Made by a program: the position numbers and the translations under genes | Origin: Arthrobotrys musiformis | Taxonomy: Eukaryota > Ascomycota > Orbiliomycetes > Orbiliales > Orbiliaceae | DNA: 64,000 bases | Direction of reading: 5' to 3' | Assembly: GCA_036971715.1 (NCBI GenBank) | Contig: JAVHJL010000006.1 | Location: 1,240,001-1,304,000 of the forward strand | The notes under the pieces: model-generated | Told to the model about the DNA's origin: nothing | What the model saw: only the letters and a program-made list of their open reading frames with translations | The model's database searches: none | Part shown: positions 11,701 through 22,233 of the stretch, in pieces | Layout of the letters: each line of letters starts with the position of its first letter | Position numbering within the stretch: position 1 is the stretch's first letter

Positions 11701-12359
11701 CCACTCACGTACCATGAATACGATGCCAATATCCGATTCGAAAGGTAAACTATGAATAAAAATCAGTTGACTAGAAGAAGACAAACGTTGACATTGGGCT
11801 ACTTAGATTCGACCTCGGTGGCCGTCCATTCACCGTTCATATTTTCCTTGGCGACTTCAACCCAGATCCAGCAACCTGGATGTGGGACAAGAACCGTGTC
11901 GGCGGGATCTACAACTTCGTTGCCGGTGTTCAGCGCGGCGACGGAAGCGCCTGCTCCAACTGCGAGACTCAAGCCAATGACCACACCATTGTCACCGGCC
12001 AGGTTTCTCTCACAAATGCCCTTCTTGATGATGTTGAAGACCCAGCCAATGGGTTGCACAGCCTTATCCCAGAGGAAGTTATTCCTTACTTGCAGCGACA
12101 TTTGCATTGGCGTATTACCGACGTAAGTTAACACCCAATACCGTCTTTATGTACAGTTTGCCGAACTAACACGTGGAAATAGCCTAATGGAAGGGAAATC
12201 CCTCGCCAAACCATCCGCACGTTGAAGATCTCCGTTGTTGAATGCTCTGCCACTATTTCTAATAACCCTGGGGAGCTTACTCAATACGGAGATCACAGAG
12301 TCTTGGATATCATTACCGAGGGACGCCCGGCTGGTAAAGCTGCTAGCGATGGATACTAG
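8772..12359 (+). CDS. Tyrosinase with Pro/Gln-rich insert
   Basis: Type-3 copper monophenol/o-diphenol oxidase, expected to make o-quinones for melanin or wall cross-linking. Twelve exons give 947 aa: 8772-8967, 9041-9049, 9127-9186, 9251-9281, 9348-9381, 9466-9780, 9848-10068, 10128-10202, 10273-10286, 10349-11744, 11807-12122, 12183-12359. CuA site: H68 in GIHGEPFIPWD, then YCTHASVLFPTWHRPYLAVFE with C91-T-H93 (the Cys-His thioether pair of fungal tyrosinases) and H102. CuB site: HNEIH (H297, H301) and FWLHHCNVDR (around H326). Residues from about 478 to 700 are a low-complexity insert of FAPPPTQ-type repeats plus poly-Gln, much longer than the usual linker. Typical tyrosinase C-terminal sequence resumes afterwards (LTYHEYDANIRFERFDLGG). 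No signal peptide is seen at the N-terminus, as in known intracellular fungal tyrosinases. Family call is very secure; the microexons of 9 and 14 nt are deduced from the motifs. Confidence 0.93.
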
Positions 12360-14461
12360 TTCATTCTTTCATTGTTATCACAGTCTTTTTATGCTGTGGA
12401 TTTTCTCTATAGCCGCATGAATTAAATTTAACGAAATCGATTCCGGTACTGAGCGATATACGAAAGATGGTACACTAGGCGGGGAAGAAGATAAAAAAAA
12501 ATTATGACTAAACGAACTCAATGGTTGTTGGATGCATTTGTTTTCTTAGTGACGAGCTAGCTACTCTGGTATCTTGCATTCAAATACAAAGCCAATATCA
12601 TATAAATTTTCTTTTACAAACGGAATTCGTTCATTTCTAAGTGTCTTTCAGTGACACGCTTTTACTCTTGGTCGATCAAGGAGATCTAGTGGTATATTAA
12701 TTTTGAAATAATGTAGGAGGTCCTCATGCTTATAACGCCAGTTATACCAGGTGTAGCTAGAACATATTCAAATACAGGGCCAATTAGTAAAATGCTGATA
12801 GCCCCCCGTAGGGCCACTGCCCCCAGACATCAAAAATACATAAAATCCGATATATCAACCGAAACATCGCGATACCGACCGCCAGTTTAACGTCTTATCA
12901 ACTATGTGGTATTTTGAGAGGGCTTGTGTTGCTTCCCAAGATCTTTCCGTCGGATATCCAAGCGAATTTGTAAATGGAAGGTAGATCTACAGAAGGCTTG
13001 ATTTTGTCACATATATAGAATTTTACAAAACCATAGATGGCGATTTATATTCTTGATGATATGGGAAGATATATCGATGCCAAAAAATCAACAGCAGTGA
13101 TATCGAGGTTGGTTACAACGTTATCGAATCACGCCAAAATTCGCACCTCGAGCTCCCACACAGCGAGCTTACGGATTCAGTATATATTTCTTTACCAAGT
13201 CAAATTCATTGGAAAGAGCTACTTAGGCAACATTGACACATTCCACAATTGGCAACAAGGATTGCGTTTTCCGAATTACATAATTGACAACAGTAACTGC
13301 CGGAATAAAAAAGAACACGGCTGTATCCGAGTTCGCGTATAGTCATATGCATGTGTTTGTCTAAGCCTCAATTTTGAGTCTGCCTGGGATCCCTGTCGGC
13401 GGAATAGAAATCGATCTTGATGGGGCGAACCTTGTACGACACAGATATTAATCACAAGTCTGGAGAAAGAGGACTAGATCTATCGAAGGGCGAACCTGCC
13501 GCGTGCTAGTTAACGTTATGGCGCCGCTCCCTTTGCGGGAAGGTTTCCCCACAACTTGGCAGCTAACTTGGAGCGGTAGATCGAGAGAACATTTATCTCC
13601 CGTTTTTCTAGAATAAAGCAGGGAAACCCTTGTACAGTCTGAAAATATTCACCGCCACTAATTCGAGTTCTCCCGATTTGGATATTGTCTCTTCCCTGGA
13701 ATATTACTAGTGGCGGAGTATAAGACCAGCAAGGTCAACCACCGCTACAAAATTCATTTGTATCATTCCTAGGAATCCGAACTCGCACGTTTCGGGCAGT
13801 ATGCATGACAAACCCAGACCGAAGATTTAGGGAAATAAGGCAGGAGGCTAAATATTTACAAGGGCGCCACGCAATGACGTCGTATTCTACGATTGGTGCG
13901 ATTGCAACCTCAACGTTATACCCGCTTGACTCTGTAGCTTGGCGTAGGAGGCTCCGCCCCAATCAAGGGACCCTATGAAGGTCCGGAGCACCGACCCGGC
14001 CATATGAGTACATCTCACCAAGGGGTAGGGGAATTGAAGCCGATGATTTTACAGGCGGGGATCCGGAATGACCAGGCTACAAGGCTACGATGAATGATAT
14101 CGGCGTCATGCAGAATTTGGACCTGATATTGCGGTCGTCTATGACGCGGCTGTACCCGAGATGCTACGTTGATACCTAGAACCTACCGTGTTTGAGTTCA
14201 ATGCGTACTGGTATTCATCACCTACGCACATATAAATATATAGCCTTGTGGTATTGCAATGGATTGGATATCGTCGTATCGGATCAGCTTCGTACTTATA
14301 TATATCTACCACTATATTTTGCCGTCTCCAGGTTTTCGCTCTTATATCGATTCAATTCTTATCTCTTATTAATATATATTTATATTAGAGTACCCTTCAA
14401 TCTATATACACTAGGTATATCACTTTGCAGCAGCATTCAATTTCGTTGCCAATATTGGGAT
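12360..14461. other. Gene-free spacer of 2.1 kb
   Basis: AT-rich, with only short unconvincing frames. The segment before 14462 is very AT-rich (TATATA runs at 14300-14420) and is the upstream region of the hydrolase gene. I see no element ends or RNA gene. Confidence 0.5.
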
Positions 14462-16433
14462 ATGCTTCGACGAGCTCTCCTTTCTTCAATCCTTTTGTAT
14501 GGAGCTGAAGGTCTAGATCTCAACTTGGGTGCCTCGCACAACCCATTCATTCTCAAAAGACAAGCTTTAAGGGAGCGCCTTTTTGAAAATGTAAGTATAT
14601 CTTTATAGAGGAATGGCAAAGTCAGCAAACTAATTAATTCACGATTCGTACCAGATTCCGGCAACGGTCGATTTGAAGTGGTACCCCTGCAGCAACGAAA
14701 CTACCGAAATCACCTTCGAATGCGCAAGGCTTAGCGTTCCTCTCGACTACAAGAAGCCTGAAAATGGGCTCCGCGCAATAGTCCCCATTATAAAATACCC
14801 AGCGGATAAGAATGTCCCATACAAGGGTTCCGTACTCGTCAATCCGGGTGGTCCAGGTGGGATGGGCTCGGAGTTAATCTACGACGTTCCGATCGCAAAA
14901 CAAATTCGTGCAAATGTCGTGGGCCCTGGGTGGGATATTCTCGGCTTCGACCCTCGCGGAATAGGTTATGCAGTCCCGTATGGTAGTTGTGACATTATAC
15001 GAGGCTCATTTGAACCGGAGCGCCAAAATGCAACAAAGCTCTTCCAAAAGTCCCCGTCGAAGGCCCCTAAATCCAGACGGGGTTCGACTAAGCTTCCCGC
15101 AAATAACGACGAAGTCGCATACGGCGTATTGATACCAGATGACCCTCCGTCCTGGAAGTCTCGATCCTACCAAGATGCATATCAATTTAATTACGCCTGC
15201 CAGGAATACGTCTCACAATATGATCAAGCAGGTCCCCACATGAACACTGTGGTTGTAGCTACCGACATGCTATCAATCGCCAAAGCCCTAGCCCGGGAAA
15301 GAAAGCAACCTGAGAACACAGCCCTTGTAAACTTCTACGGCATCAGCTACGGCACAGTTATTGGACAATATTTCGCCACTCACTACCCAAACAACGTCGG
15401 AAAATTCTTCCTAGACGGGGTAGTAGACGCGGAAACCTGGATTTCTCATGATGATGTGAATACAACTGTGACCCATGCCGATAAAGCATGGTCTCTATTC
15501 TTCACATCCTGCTTCAACGCAGGTCCAAAGAAGTGTAGTTTCTTCACTGGGAGAAATTCACACGCCATCCGTGATAGATTCAACACTATCACCGCAAGGC
15601 TTAATGCCACAAAATACGAGCTAGAGGAGAGCGAGCACGCTTTCTTCGTCACGAGCATCCTCTTAGCTTTGAAGTCGATTTTATTCAACTCTATCTACAG
15701 CGCATACCATACATGGCCACTTCTAGCGGATTTCTTTGTAGCCGCGGAGCCAATCATCGTCCCAGATCCGGCGAAATGGGACCTAGATGCCTTGCAACAG
15801 GCCTTTCTTGAGCTCCAGATGCAAAATGGGGTCACTTATGCGCCTGTGACATCGATCCCTGAGTCATTTACAGAAGTTTCGTGTACAGATGCAAGGGATA
15901 TACGTGGGGTGGAGATAACTCCAGCGGAAGAGCAAGCGTGGAAGACTGCTAGCAGAGTTGGTGGCTCCTCGAAACTAGATTCCAGAATACGCTGTTCGCA
16001 GTGGCAGATACGGCCTTCATGGGAGTGGTATGGACCCGTCGGCGGTGCGACGAAAACCCCTATTCTTTTCGCTGGGACTTTGTTAGACCCGATTACTCCC
16101 TTTGAGAAGTATGTTTTTGCTATAGGTACCTAGGTACAAATTTATAGTAGCATAACTTTTACTAACTATTCTCGTTTTATAGTTCTGAAAAGGCTATGAA
16201 GCTTTTTAAAGGAGCGAAGATGTTTTATGTTGACGAAATAGCTGTAAGTTTATAAGCTACCCCTCAAAGTACAGTTGCTATACGGGGACGCACTAACAAT
16301 AGTAATCACCTAGCATACGACCTTGAATACACGGAATACTTGTGCTTTCGGCCATGCTTTAGCTTATTTCCAAAATGGAACGTTGCCTGGCCATAATAAC
16401 AGATGTAGCAAGGAGATACAGCCTTTTTTCTAA
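14462..16433 (+). CDS. Secreted alpha/beta hydrolase, TAP-like (tripeptidyl aminopeptidase family)
   Basis: Exons 14462-14590, 14655-16108, 16183-16243 and 16314-16433 give 587 aa. The N-terminus MLRRALLSSILLYGAEG looks like a signal peptide. The oxyanion region NPGGPGGMGSEL and WDILGFDPRGIGYA are typical of the prolyl/tripeptidyl aminopeptidase branch. The nucleophile elbow is FYGISYGTVIGQYFATHYP, with Ser in GISYG. The C-terminal TAP-like part has the acid (Asp in GTLLDPITPFEN) and the catalytic His (AHTTLNTRNTCAFGHAL), rebuilt by joining the last two small exons. The closing part GTLPGHNNRCSKE is conserved in secreted fungal relatives. Predicted role: extracellular release of short peptides from protein N-termini, or hydrolysis of related substrates; substrate choice cannot be read from sequence. 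All triad elements are present, so it should be active. Confidence 0.88.
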
Positions 16434-16935
16434 AGGCAAGTTGGGGCAGGTTGTACTATGGCACCAAGCTCTTTTCGTAGATAGAAATACTTTTATATAA
16501 ATATATAGACACCATCAATCTCTGAATTAATTTAGAATGGGCTGAACGGGTATCTCCCGTTTCGAGAAAATGGAAGATTGAATCCCAACTAATGTAGCAG
16601 GAAGTATGATTACAAGACTAATAGTGGGATTATATTTCGTAGAAACTATTTTGGGACTATTGGAGCTCTACGATATGGGACCTCACGATAGGATAACTAA
16701 TCACGGGAAGATTCTAAGCGTGAGTGGATCGAGGAAAGCAAAAAGGAAAGAATAAAATTGTCATTACCACCCCCTAACCCCCCAAGAAATAAAATACAGA
16801 ATTATCGAGGGAAAAAAAATGAAAAATAAAAAAAATAAAATAAAATTAAGAGAAGGTAAAAAAAAGGTAGAGACATCGCGCCTCCCACTGGCTCTCCCCC
16901 AGACCGCCATCCGACGAGATCTACCTCTCCCCGAC
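16434..16935. other. Spacer between convergent genes, A-rich
   Basis: About 500 bases between two convergent genes. It includes a markedly A-rich tract at 16797-16870 (T-rich when read downstream of the minus-strand gene). No reading frame of note. Confidence 0.5.
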
Positions 16936-18093
16936 CTAAACGGCTTTAAGAAAGCTCTGCCTTAGGAAGAGCTTAATCTTGTGCCGTTTGTCGGCCGGAT
17001 CAAAGTGGACCTCGAAGGACGAGAGTCCGAGCTCATTGAGCCATCTCTTGTATCTCTTGGATACGAGAGGCTCGACTCCAGACAGTATGTCTGGAATCGG
17101 AGCTGTAGTGACTGTCAGGTAGCCCTCCTTAAAGAGGGACCACCCTGGCAGCCGAAAAAGATCTTTTTGCCCGAGGGCAGCCTCAACTTGGCAGCACGAA
17201 GCCGACAAAGCTTTTAACACCAGTGATTTCTGGTGCTCGACCCATTCTGAGCACGGAGTGTTGAGCTCCGTGCTCGCGACGAACTGGTCGACTTTTTGTA
17301 AAGTTGAGAATAACCTCGACACGATTTGCTCGCTGGAAGGCGAAACTTTGGCTGAAGGTTCAGCCACACGCGAGGCGAGAGGATCGATCCTCTCAATCTC
17401 GGGGGCTTCCCCAACCGCCTTGGTCCCCCCCTTGGCGATTGCCTTGGTGATCCTCGTGATCACCTCGGCTGGGATGTACGGGACCACCGTCCCCCTCTTC
17501 TTTTGGGACTGCTTGGCCCCTTCGGCGGCAGTCGTGGTGGTGACCGGAGCTGGAGCCGGTGGCGTGGTGAGTCGGGCAGTAATGCCCTTCTCAGAGGCCG
17601 CCTGTGAAGACGACCTCGCGACTGTAGCATAGCTGAGCCCCCTGACTCTCATAGGAGCCACATAAGACTCCTTTTCAGGAGCCTTGAGTGGCTCCTTCTT
17701 TGGCTTGGGGGCCCTTTCACCTCCTCCCTTCTTCCCCTTCCCCCCGCCTTGGTACCTCCGGTTTGGAGGTTTGGCCTTCGGAGGGGACTGCTTTCCACCT
17801 CCTTCGCCAGCATTGCCATCGCTGGCCTTCTTGTTATTGGGACCCCCGCGGGGCCCCTTGGCGCCTTTGGGGTCCTTGCGACCAGGCAAACCCTTGCTGC
17901 CAGAGCCAGTTTTGGCCTGGGGCGCAGACTTTCGGCGTCTGGTCGTCGTCTGCTTTGGCCTCTCCGGCCTCGACCTTCGCACGACGGTTTCGAAACCGTC
18001 GGCGTCGGTATCTGGCGCCTTGGCCTTCTTATACCCAGCAGCCGAAGCTTGGGCAGCAACGGCTGTGATGGGAGAGGATTTCTGGTTCGGCAT
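16936..18093 (-). CDS. Basic, low-complexity protein, possibly gag/ORF1-like
   Basis: A single uninterrupted frame of 385 aa, clearly richer in G+C than its surroundings. Residues 1-50 contain DGFETVVRRSRPERP. Residues 50-140 are Lys/Arg/Gly/Pro-rich and disordered. SYATVARSSSQA follows near residue 155. From about 200 to the end the sequence becomes more ordered, with helices, Cys and Trp (KRYKRWLNELGLSSFEVHFD). Basic disordered N-terminus plus DGF and SYA-type motifs recalls the nucleic-acid-binding first protein of LINE-type retroelements. No zinc knuckle, reverse transcriptase or element ends are visible nearby. It could also be an ordinary fungal nuclear RNA-binding protein. The intact 1.16-kb frame and distinct base composition argue that it is or was expressed. 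Function is unknown. Confidence 0.6.
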   Translation of the reverse strand: MPNQKSSPITAVAAQASAAGYKKAKAPDTDADGFETVVRRSRPERPKQTTTRRRKSAPQAKTGSGSKGLPGRKDPKGAKGPRGGPNNKKASDGNAGEGGGKQSPPKAKPPNRRYQGGGKGKKGGGERAPKPKKEPLKAPEKESYVAPMRVRGLSYATVARSSSQAASEKGITARLTTPPAPAPVTTTTAAEGAKQSQKKRGTVVPYIPAEVITRITKAIAKGGTKAVGEAPEIERIDPLASRVAEPSAKVSPSSEQIVSRLFSTLQKVDQFVASTELNTPCSEWVEHQKSLVLKALSASCCQVEAALGQKDLFRLPGWSLFKEGYLTVTTAPIPDILSGVEPLVSKRYKRWLNELGLSSFEVHFDPADKRHKIKLFLRQSFLKAV

Positions 18094-19008
18094 TTTTTGT
18101 TTTAGAACGAGAATTTGTTAGTTCCAATCTTCTGCTTCTAGGTATTTTTGTTTGAACGCACAATCGCTGACGCTTAGTTGTTGTCTAAAGTAAATTCGGG
18201 TTAGAGAGTGTAGGAAGAAGGAAAGAGGAAAGAAAAAAGGAGGAACAAGGAGAAAAGAATAGAGAGGAGAGGGGCCTTTTATAGTCCGAATTTGCGGACT
18301 GAGAGGATCTTTCCGCGCAATTTTGTTGTGAACGCTCAGTAAACTGCTGAGCACACGACTGCGTTGCATTTTCTGCGTTGCGGTGGTCTAGCCGCAGTTA
18401 CACAAGAATCCGGCCGAAGCGAGGAACCCGAGGACATAGCCGTCGACCGTCACTGGCCGTGCCACCACGCCGCCGCCGCCCTGCAGCCTCCCTGCTGAAT
18501 CCCACTGCTTCTCCCTTTATATGCACGTGGGAAGTAAGACGAATTCTAATCAAGACGACTGGATTTTTGTTCTTGTCGTTCACTGTATGCTATTCAATCA
18601 TGTAGCTGAGTTGATTTAATTCACCATGTGATACAATAAACTGCGCCAGTTTGGTTACGAGACTGAAACTGCGCACTGAATGGCATCGCGTAAACCGGCC
18701 ATATTACAACTACTTCGACGAGGTCTAGCCCACAGCTAGACCACCTTTAAATTAGCGTTGGAATAAATAATCATTACAAATGGGTTATTCAACAATGAAG
18801 CAGCGCGTGAAATCAATATGCTATGCTTGTTGTATGAATGAAACGCAAGAAGGCAATGCAAAGCGCTGAAGTTCGTGCAAACATCAATCCCAAAACTTAA
18901 ACCTTTCTTTTCAGCTATATGAGATGCTTCTAGTATAGCCTCGATAAGATCCTCCTATGATCAAGAATTATAGCGTCCAACTAATACGCTTGCTTTGGCG
19001 TCGGCCGA
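18094..19008. other. Leader of the basic-protein gene and spacer
   Basis: The part up to about 18370 lies upstream of the minus-strand gene and has long purine tracts on the plus strand (around 18200-18280), that is, a pyrimidine-rich promoter or leader on the minus strand. The remainder is AT-rich with no supported gene. Confidence 0.45.
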
Positions 19009-20745
19009 TCATCCCATAACTATCCTTTTGATGTGCTCCACCGCAACTGTCGTAGCCGCTTCTAGTAGAGCAGTTGTAGTCTCGGACCCATGCGACTCTT
19101 CGCTCACAGCTGCCCCATGGGACTCTCCTTCACCGGAATCAACTTTGGCGCCGTGGCCCTCGGGGTTAGGGTAGTAGTATGCAGCTACCGCAACGACGAA
19201 GTAAACCATGAGTAGGAAGCTCCCTTCCAGCCAGTTTGTCTTTCTATCCCGGATGAAGTTGCCGACGACCAACACTGATAGAAGAAGGGAAAACGCCATG
19301 AAGTATTCGAAATTGAGATCCATATTGAGTCCCTTCGCCCAGCCGACAATAACGACGATGGGAGAGACGAGAAGAGCTGTTTGAACCGTCGCGCCGAGGC
19401 AGTGGGAGAGAGCGAGATCCATTTGTCCTATAATATCGTCAGTAGTGTCCGTAAGTAATTTTTGAATGAGAGAACATACTATCCCAAGCTTCGTCCAGGG
19501 CAGTAAGATGCTCTGCTGCCTTTTCAATGAGGGGAACCAGTATCAAACCCATAAATGGGTCCGAAATATGTCGCGTTTCCACGATATACGGAATCTCCTG
19601 GACCATGAAGTAGGCGCAAAACGATACCAAGGTCAAACCGACGAGGGTAAGGAAGATAGCCTCTAGAAGAGAAAGCTTCCGACGATATCGCTCCTTATGA
19701 CCGTCGGCATCTGCTTTTTCTGCCTGCTCGAGAACGTGGTGAAATGTGGTGCTATGTGTTTTGAGTTGGAAGAAGAGGAAACTACGAGGAATTAGTCTAG
19801 TCCTTCCAAATCCACTTAAATTTGAGACGCTTACCAAAAGTAAGCGATCAACAATCCAATACTAACAATACGGCTAACATCAACGACTCGAAGAGATGCA
19901 TCGTGTTCGCCAATATCGGCTCTTGTGTATATCGCTTGGTAGAATTGACTGGGAAGGATGACACCAACGGCACTAACGAGTAACGCAGCTCCAGATACCT
20001 CCGTTACGTATTCTGCAATATCCTGCTCGCGGTAGGCAATACCACCCACAAGGAAGCATGCACCAGTAACCAGAAGTAGATTTGCAAGCATAGACCCTAA
20101 AAGCGCAGCTCGGACGACGTCGTATTGCTTATCGATGAGGAGAATCAAACAAACAATAAGTTCGACAACAGCACCAGTCAGAATTTCGAGGGTAGCTCCA
20201 ATAGTCTGCAAAAGAGAAATTAGAAACTATATTTTCCAGCAAATATAAAGTTCGAAGAAAGGTCTGACCTTTGGAAGCTTTGCCTGCAGTTCCCCACTTG
20301 CGAAAGCCAAAAGATTGCCACTTGGCACCATTGCAATGAAGTTCAGAATAAACACGGCCAATGGATGCGTATCCCTGCTGGTGTACCACATAGCGATACC
20401 GGCAGGAATAGCTGGGAAGAGGATATTACTCCAGGAGCTCAATGTCGATGTACTCCTGATCGTAATTTTCGTCGCTTTAACGGGATTAAACCGAGCAGGC
20501 TTGGGCTGGGCGCCCTTTCTAAGCCTTCGTTCATGTTTCTCTTGAGCTTCCTCCGGCGTGAGGCCCGCGAATGTCTCGTGCTGGCCTCTCCGACGGAAAA
20601 GTGGATTTCTCCAGACACCTGGATCATGATGATGTGGATGAGGTGCTACCGGTAGTGGTAACTCACTATCTGTCGATGTTGTACCGGCCGGCGCTATGAC
20701 TCCGGTTTCCTTAGGCCCGTTTTCGAGGTCGCCGGGGGTAGCCAT
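19009..20745 (-). CDS. Divergent cation/H+ exchanger, CAX/VCX1-like
   Basis: Exons on the minus strand are 20745-20269, 20205-19835, 19781-19480 and 19427-19009, giving 522 aa. The cytoplasmic N-terminus has a His-rich patch (PHPHHHDPGVW). The membrane part follows the CAX order: GNLLAFASGELQAKLPK, TIGATLEILTGAVVELIV, LLGSMLANLLLVTGACFLVGG, then the FLFFQLKTH block. An acidic/basic loop leads to SDPFMGLILVPLIEKAAEH and LALSHCLGATVQTALLVSPI. In vacuolar Ca2+/H+ exchangers both alpha repeats carry GNA-x-E. Here the first reads TGAVVE and the second IEKAAEH, so both conserved Gly-Asn pairs are lost while the Glu residues remain. It is surely a member of the superfamily, but ion and direction are uncertain. 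The tail is hydrophilic with His and Glu. Likely an endomembrane transporter. Confidence 0.85.
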
Positions 20746-22233
20746 GAGGTAAGAGTTCGCACCAAAGGGTGTCGCTACGCTATTTCGTCCACTACCTTAG
20801 TACTGTCCTAGTACAATAGTGATGCCGTCGATGGATGTTGACGTCGTTCAAAGACAGGGATATCTTGATATCACGAAAAGCGCCGTGTTGTATCCCCGAA
20901 TCCAACAAACTCCGGGACACGCGCTGAGAGGCACAGTTTGGTTGCTAGAATGGCTGAAAGTGTCGACAAGCACAAGTCGTGAAATGTGCTGAAGACTTCG
21001 TCTTCGAGTTTCCAAGTATTAGGTAAAAAGAAACAACCACCTTGAAACCGTGAAAAAATCTGGGGGAACTGACGGACTTTAAAGAAAGCCTAAATAGCCG
21101 ACTAGCCCAAGCCACAACCTTGAATCAGACCTTCACGAATTCGAATCCAAATCGCCAATTGGTTCGACGCGATTTTTAATTTGACCGTAACGAGTTCCAG
21201 GTTTCTCGCAGTTCCCCTGCAAAACCGCCAAGTGGGGAAAGATCAGATGTCGGACACTTGAACAAACGCTTCGAAAGGGGCAGCCAGGTGTCATGCAGCT
21301 GCTGGACGAGTGGGCGTTGGGAATTGTGGAAAGTGCTCGATAGATGCCATCTTGAGGTTCCAAGAACCAAAGGGAAGAGGGTTCGCATGAATTCAGGGTC
21401 TTTCTTAACCCTCGCGGTCGCCAATCCCGTCGGACCTCAGCCGGTTTCCGTGAACCAAGAAGCTCAGTAAAAAGCTTGGATTCCTTGGTTAGCTTGGTTT
21501 GACACAAGTCGCGGGATGTTGACATTCCGTCCGTTCGCGCCGCAAGGCTGACGAACATGGCATAGGCCAAGACCGCTGCAATGGACAACCAAAAGCTGTA
21601 CATGTAGTCGATTCATGACAATCGCACTTCACTGGCTCTCGAGTCCCGTACATCCATGTGCCCGCACAGCGAACAATAGAAATATCAGGAATATCGATAT
21701 CTAACAATGGCCGCAAACGTAACTAGCCATCGAATTCGCGAATGGGAATAATGATCGAGTCTCAGTCAATTGCAGGAACCAAGGAACCCTGCAAGAGCAA
21801 TTTTAAACCAAAAAAATCTTGCCCAAATTTGTTTAGTCGCCGACGTCCCAATCGGGAAGACTAAACCACTTTGGGCCTCAATTGTTGCATTTTCAAGGAA
21901 CAACACTCTTTTACATCTACATCAAGGCGATCCGCCACCTGGTTTGATATTCCAGATTATCTCGTAAACCAGATGCTACTGTGTCTGATTCCAGACGTTA
22001 AAATACGATATAATTGATCCTTTACGCCAATATTTTATCCGCTGCAAAACCGGACAGCCGTCACCTAGCTAGTCTGATATCAGATTGACGACAAATGGTT
22101 GCCATGTAACTAACCAAGAAATCACGCATAAAAAGCTGAGTCCCTCGACAGCAAGCCCTAAGAGCCATGGGCAAACCACAGCTGCAAAAAGATATCATGA
22201 CGAAGCTCTATCACGACCTCCTGACCATTCACT
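20746..22233. other. Spacer between divergent genes
   Basis: About 1.5 kb holding the promoters of the exchanger (left) and the Ser/Thr-rich protein (right). A minus-strand frame at 21133-21603 (156 codons) starts with a signal-peptide-like stretch (MYSFWLSIAAVLAYAMFVSL) but continues with unremarkable sequence. It could be a small secreted protein, but the evidence is too thin to call. Confidence 0.4.

Noticed and set aside
17684..18121. Plus-strand frames opposite the basic protein gene
   Set aside because: GC-rich low-stop antisense frames with no start context or domain; the minus-strand frame is longer and more protein-like.
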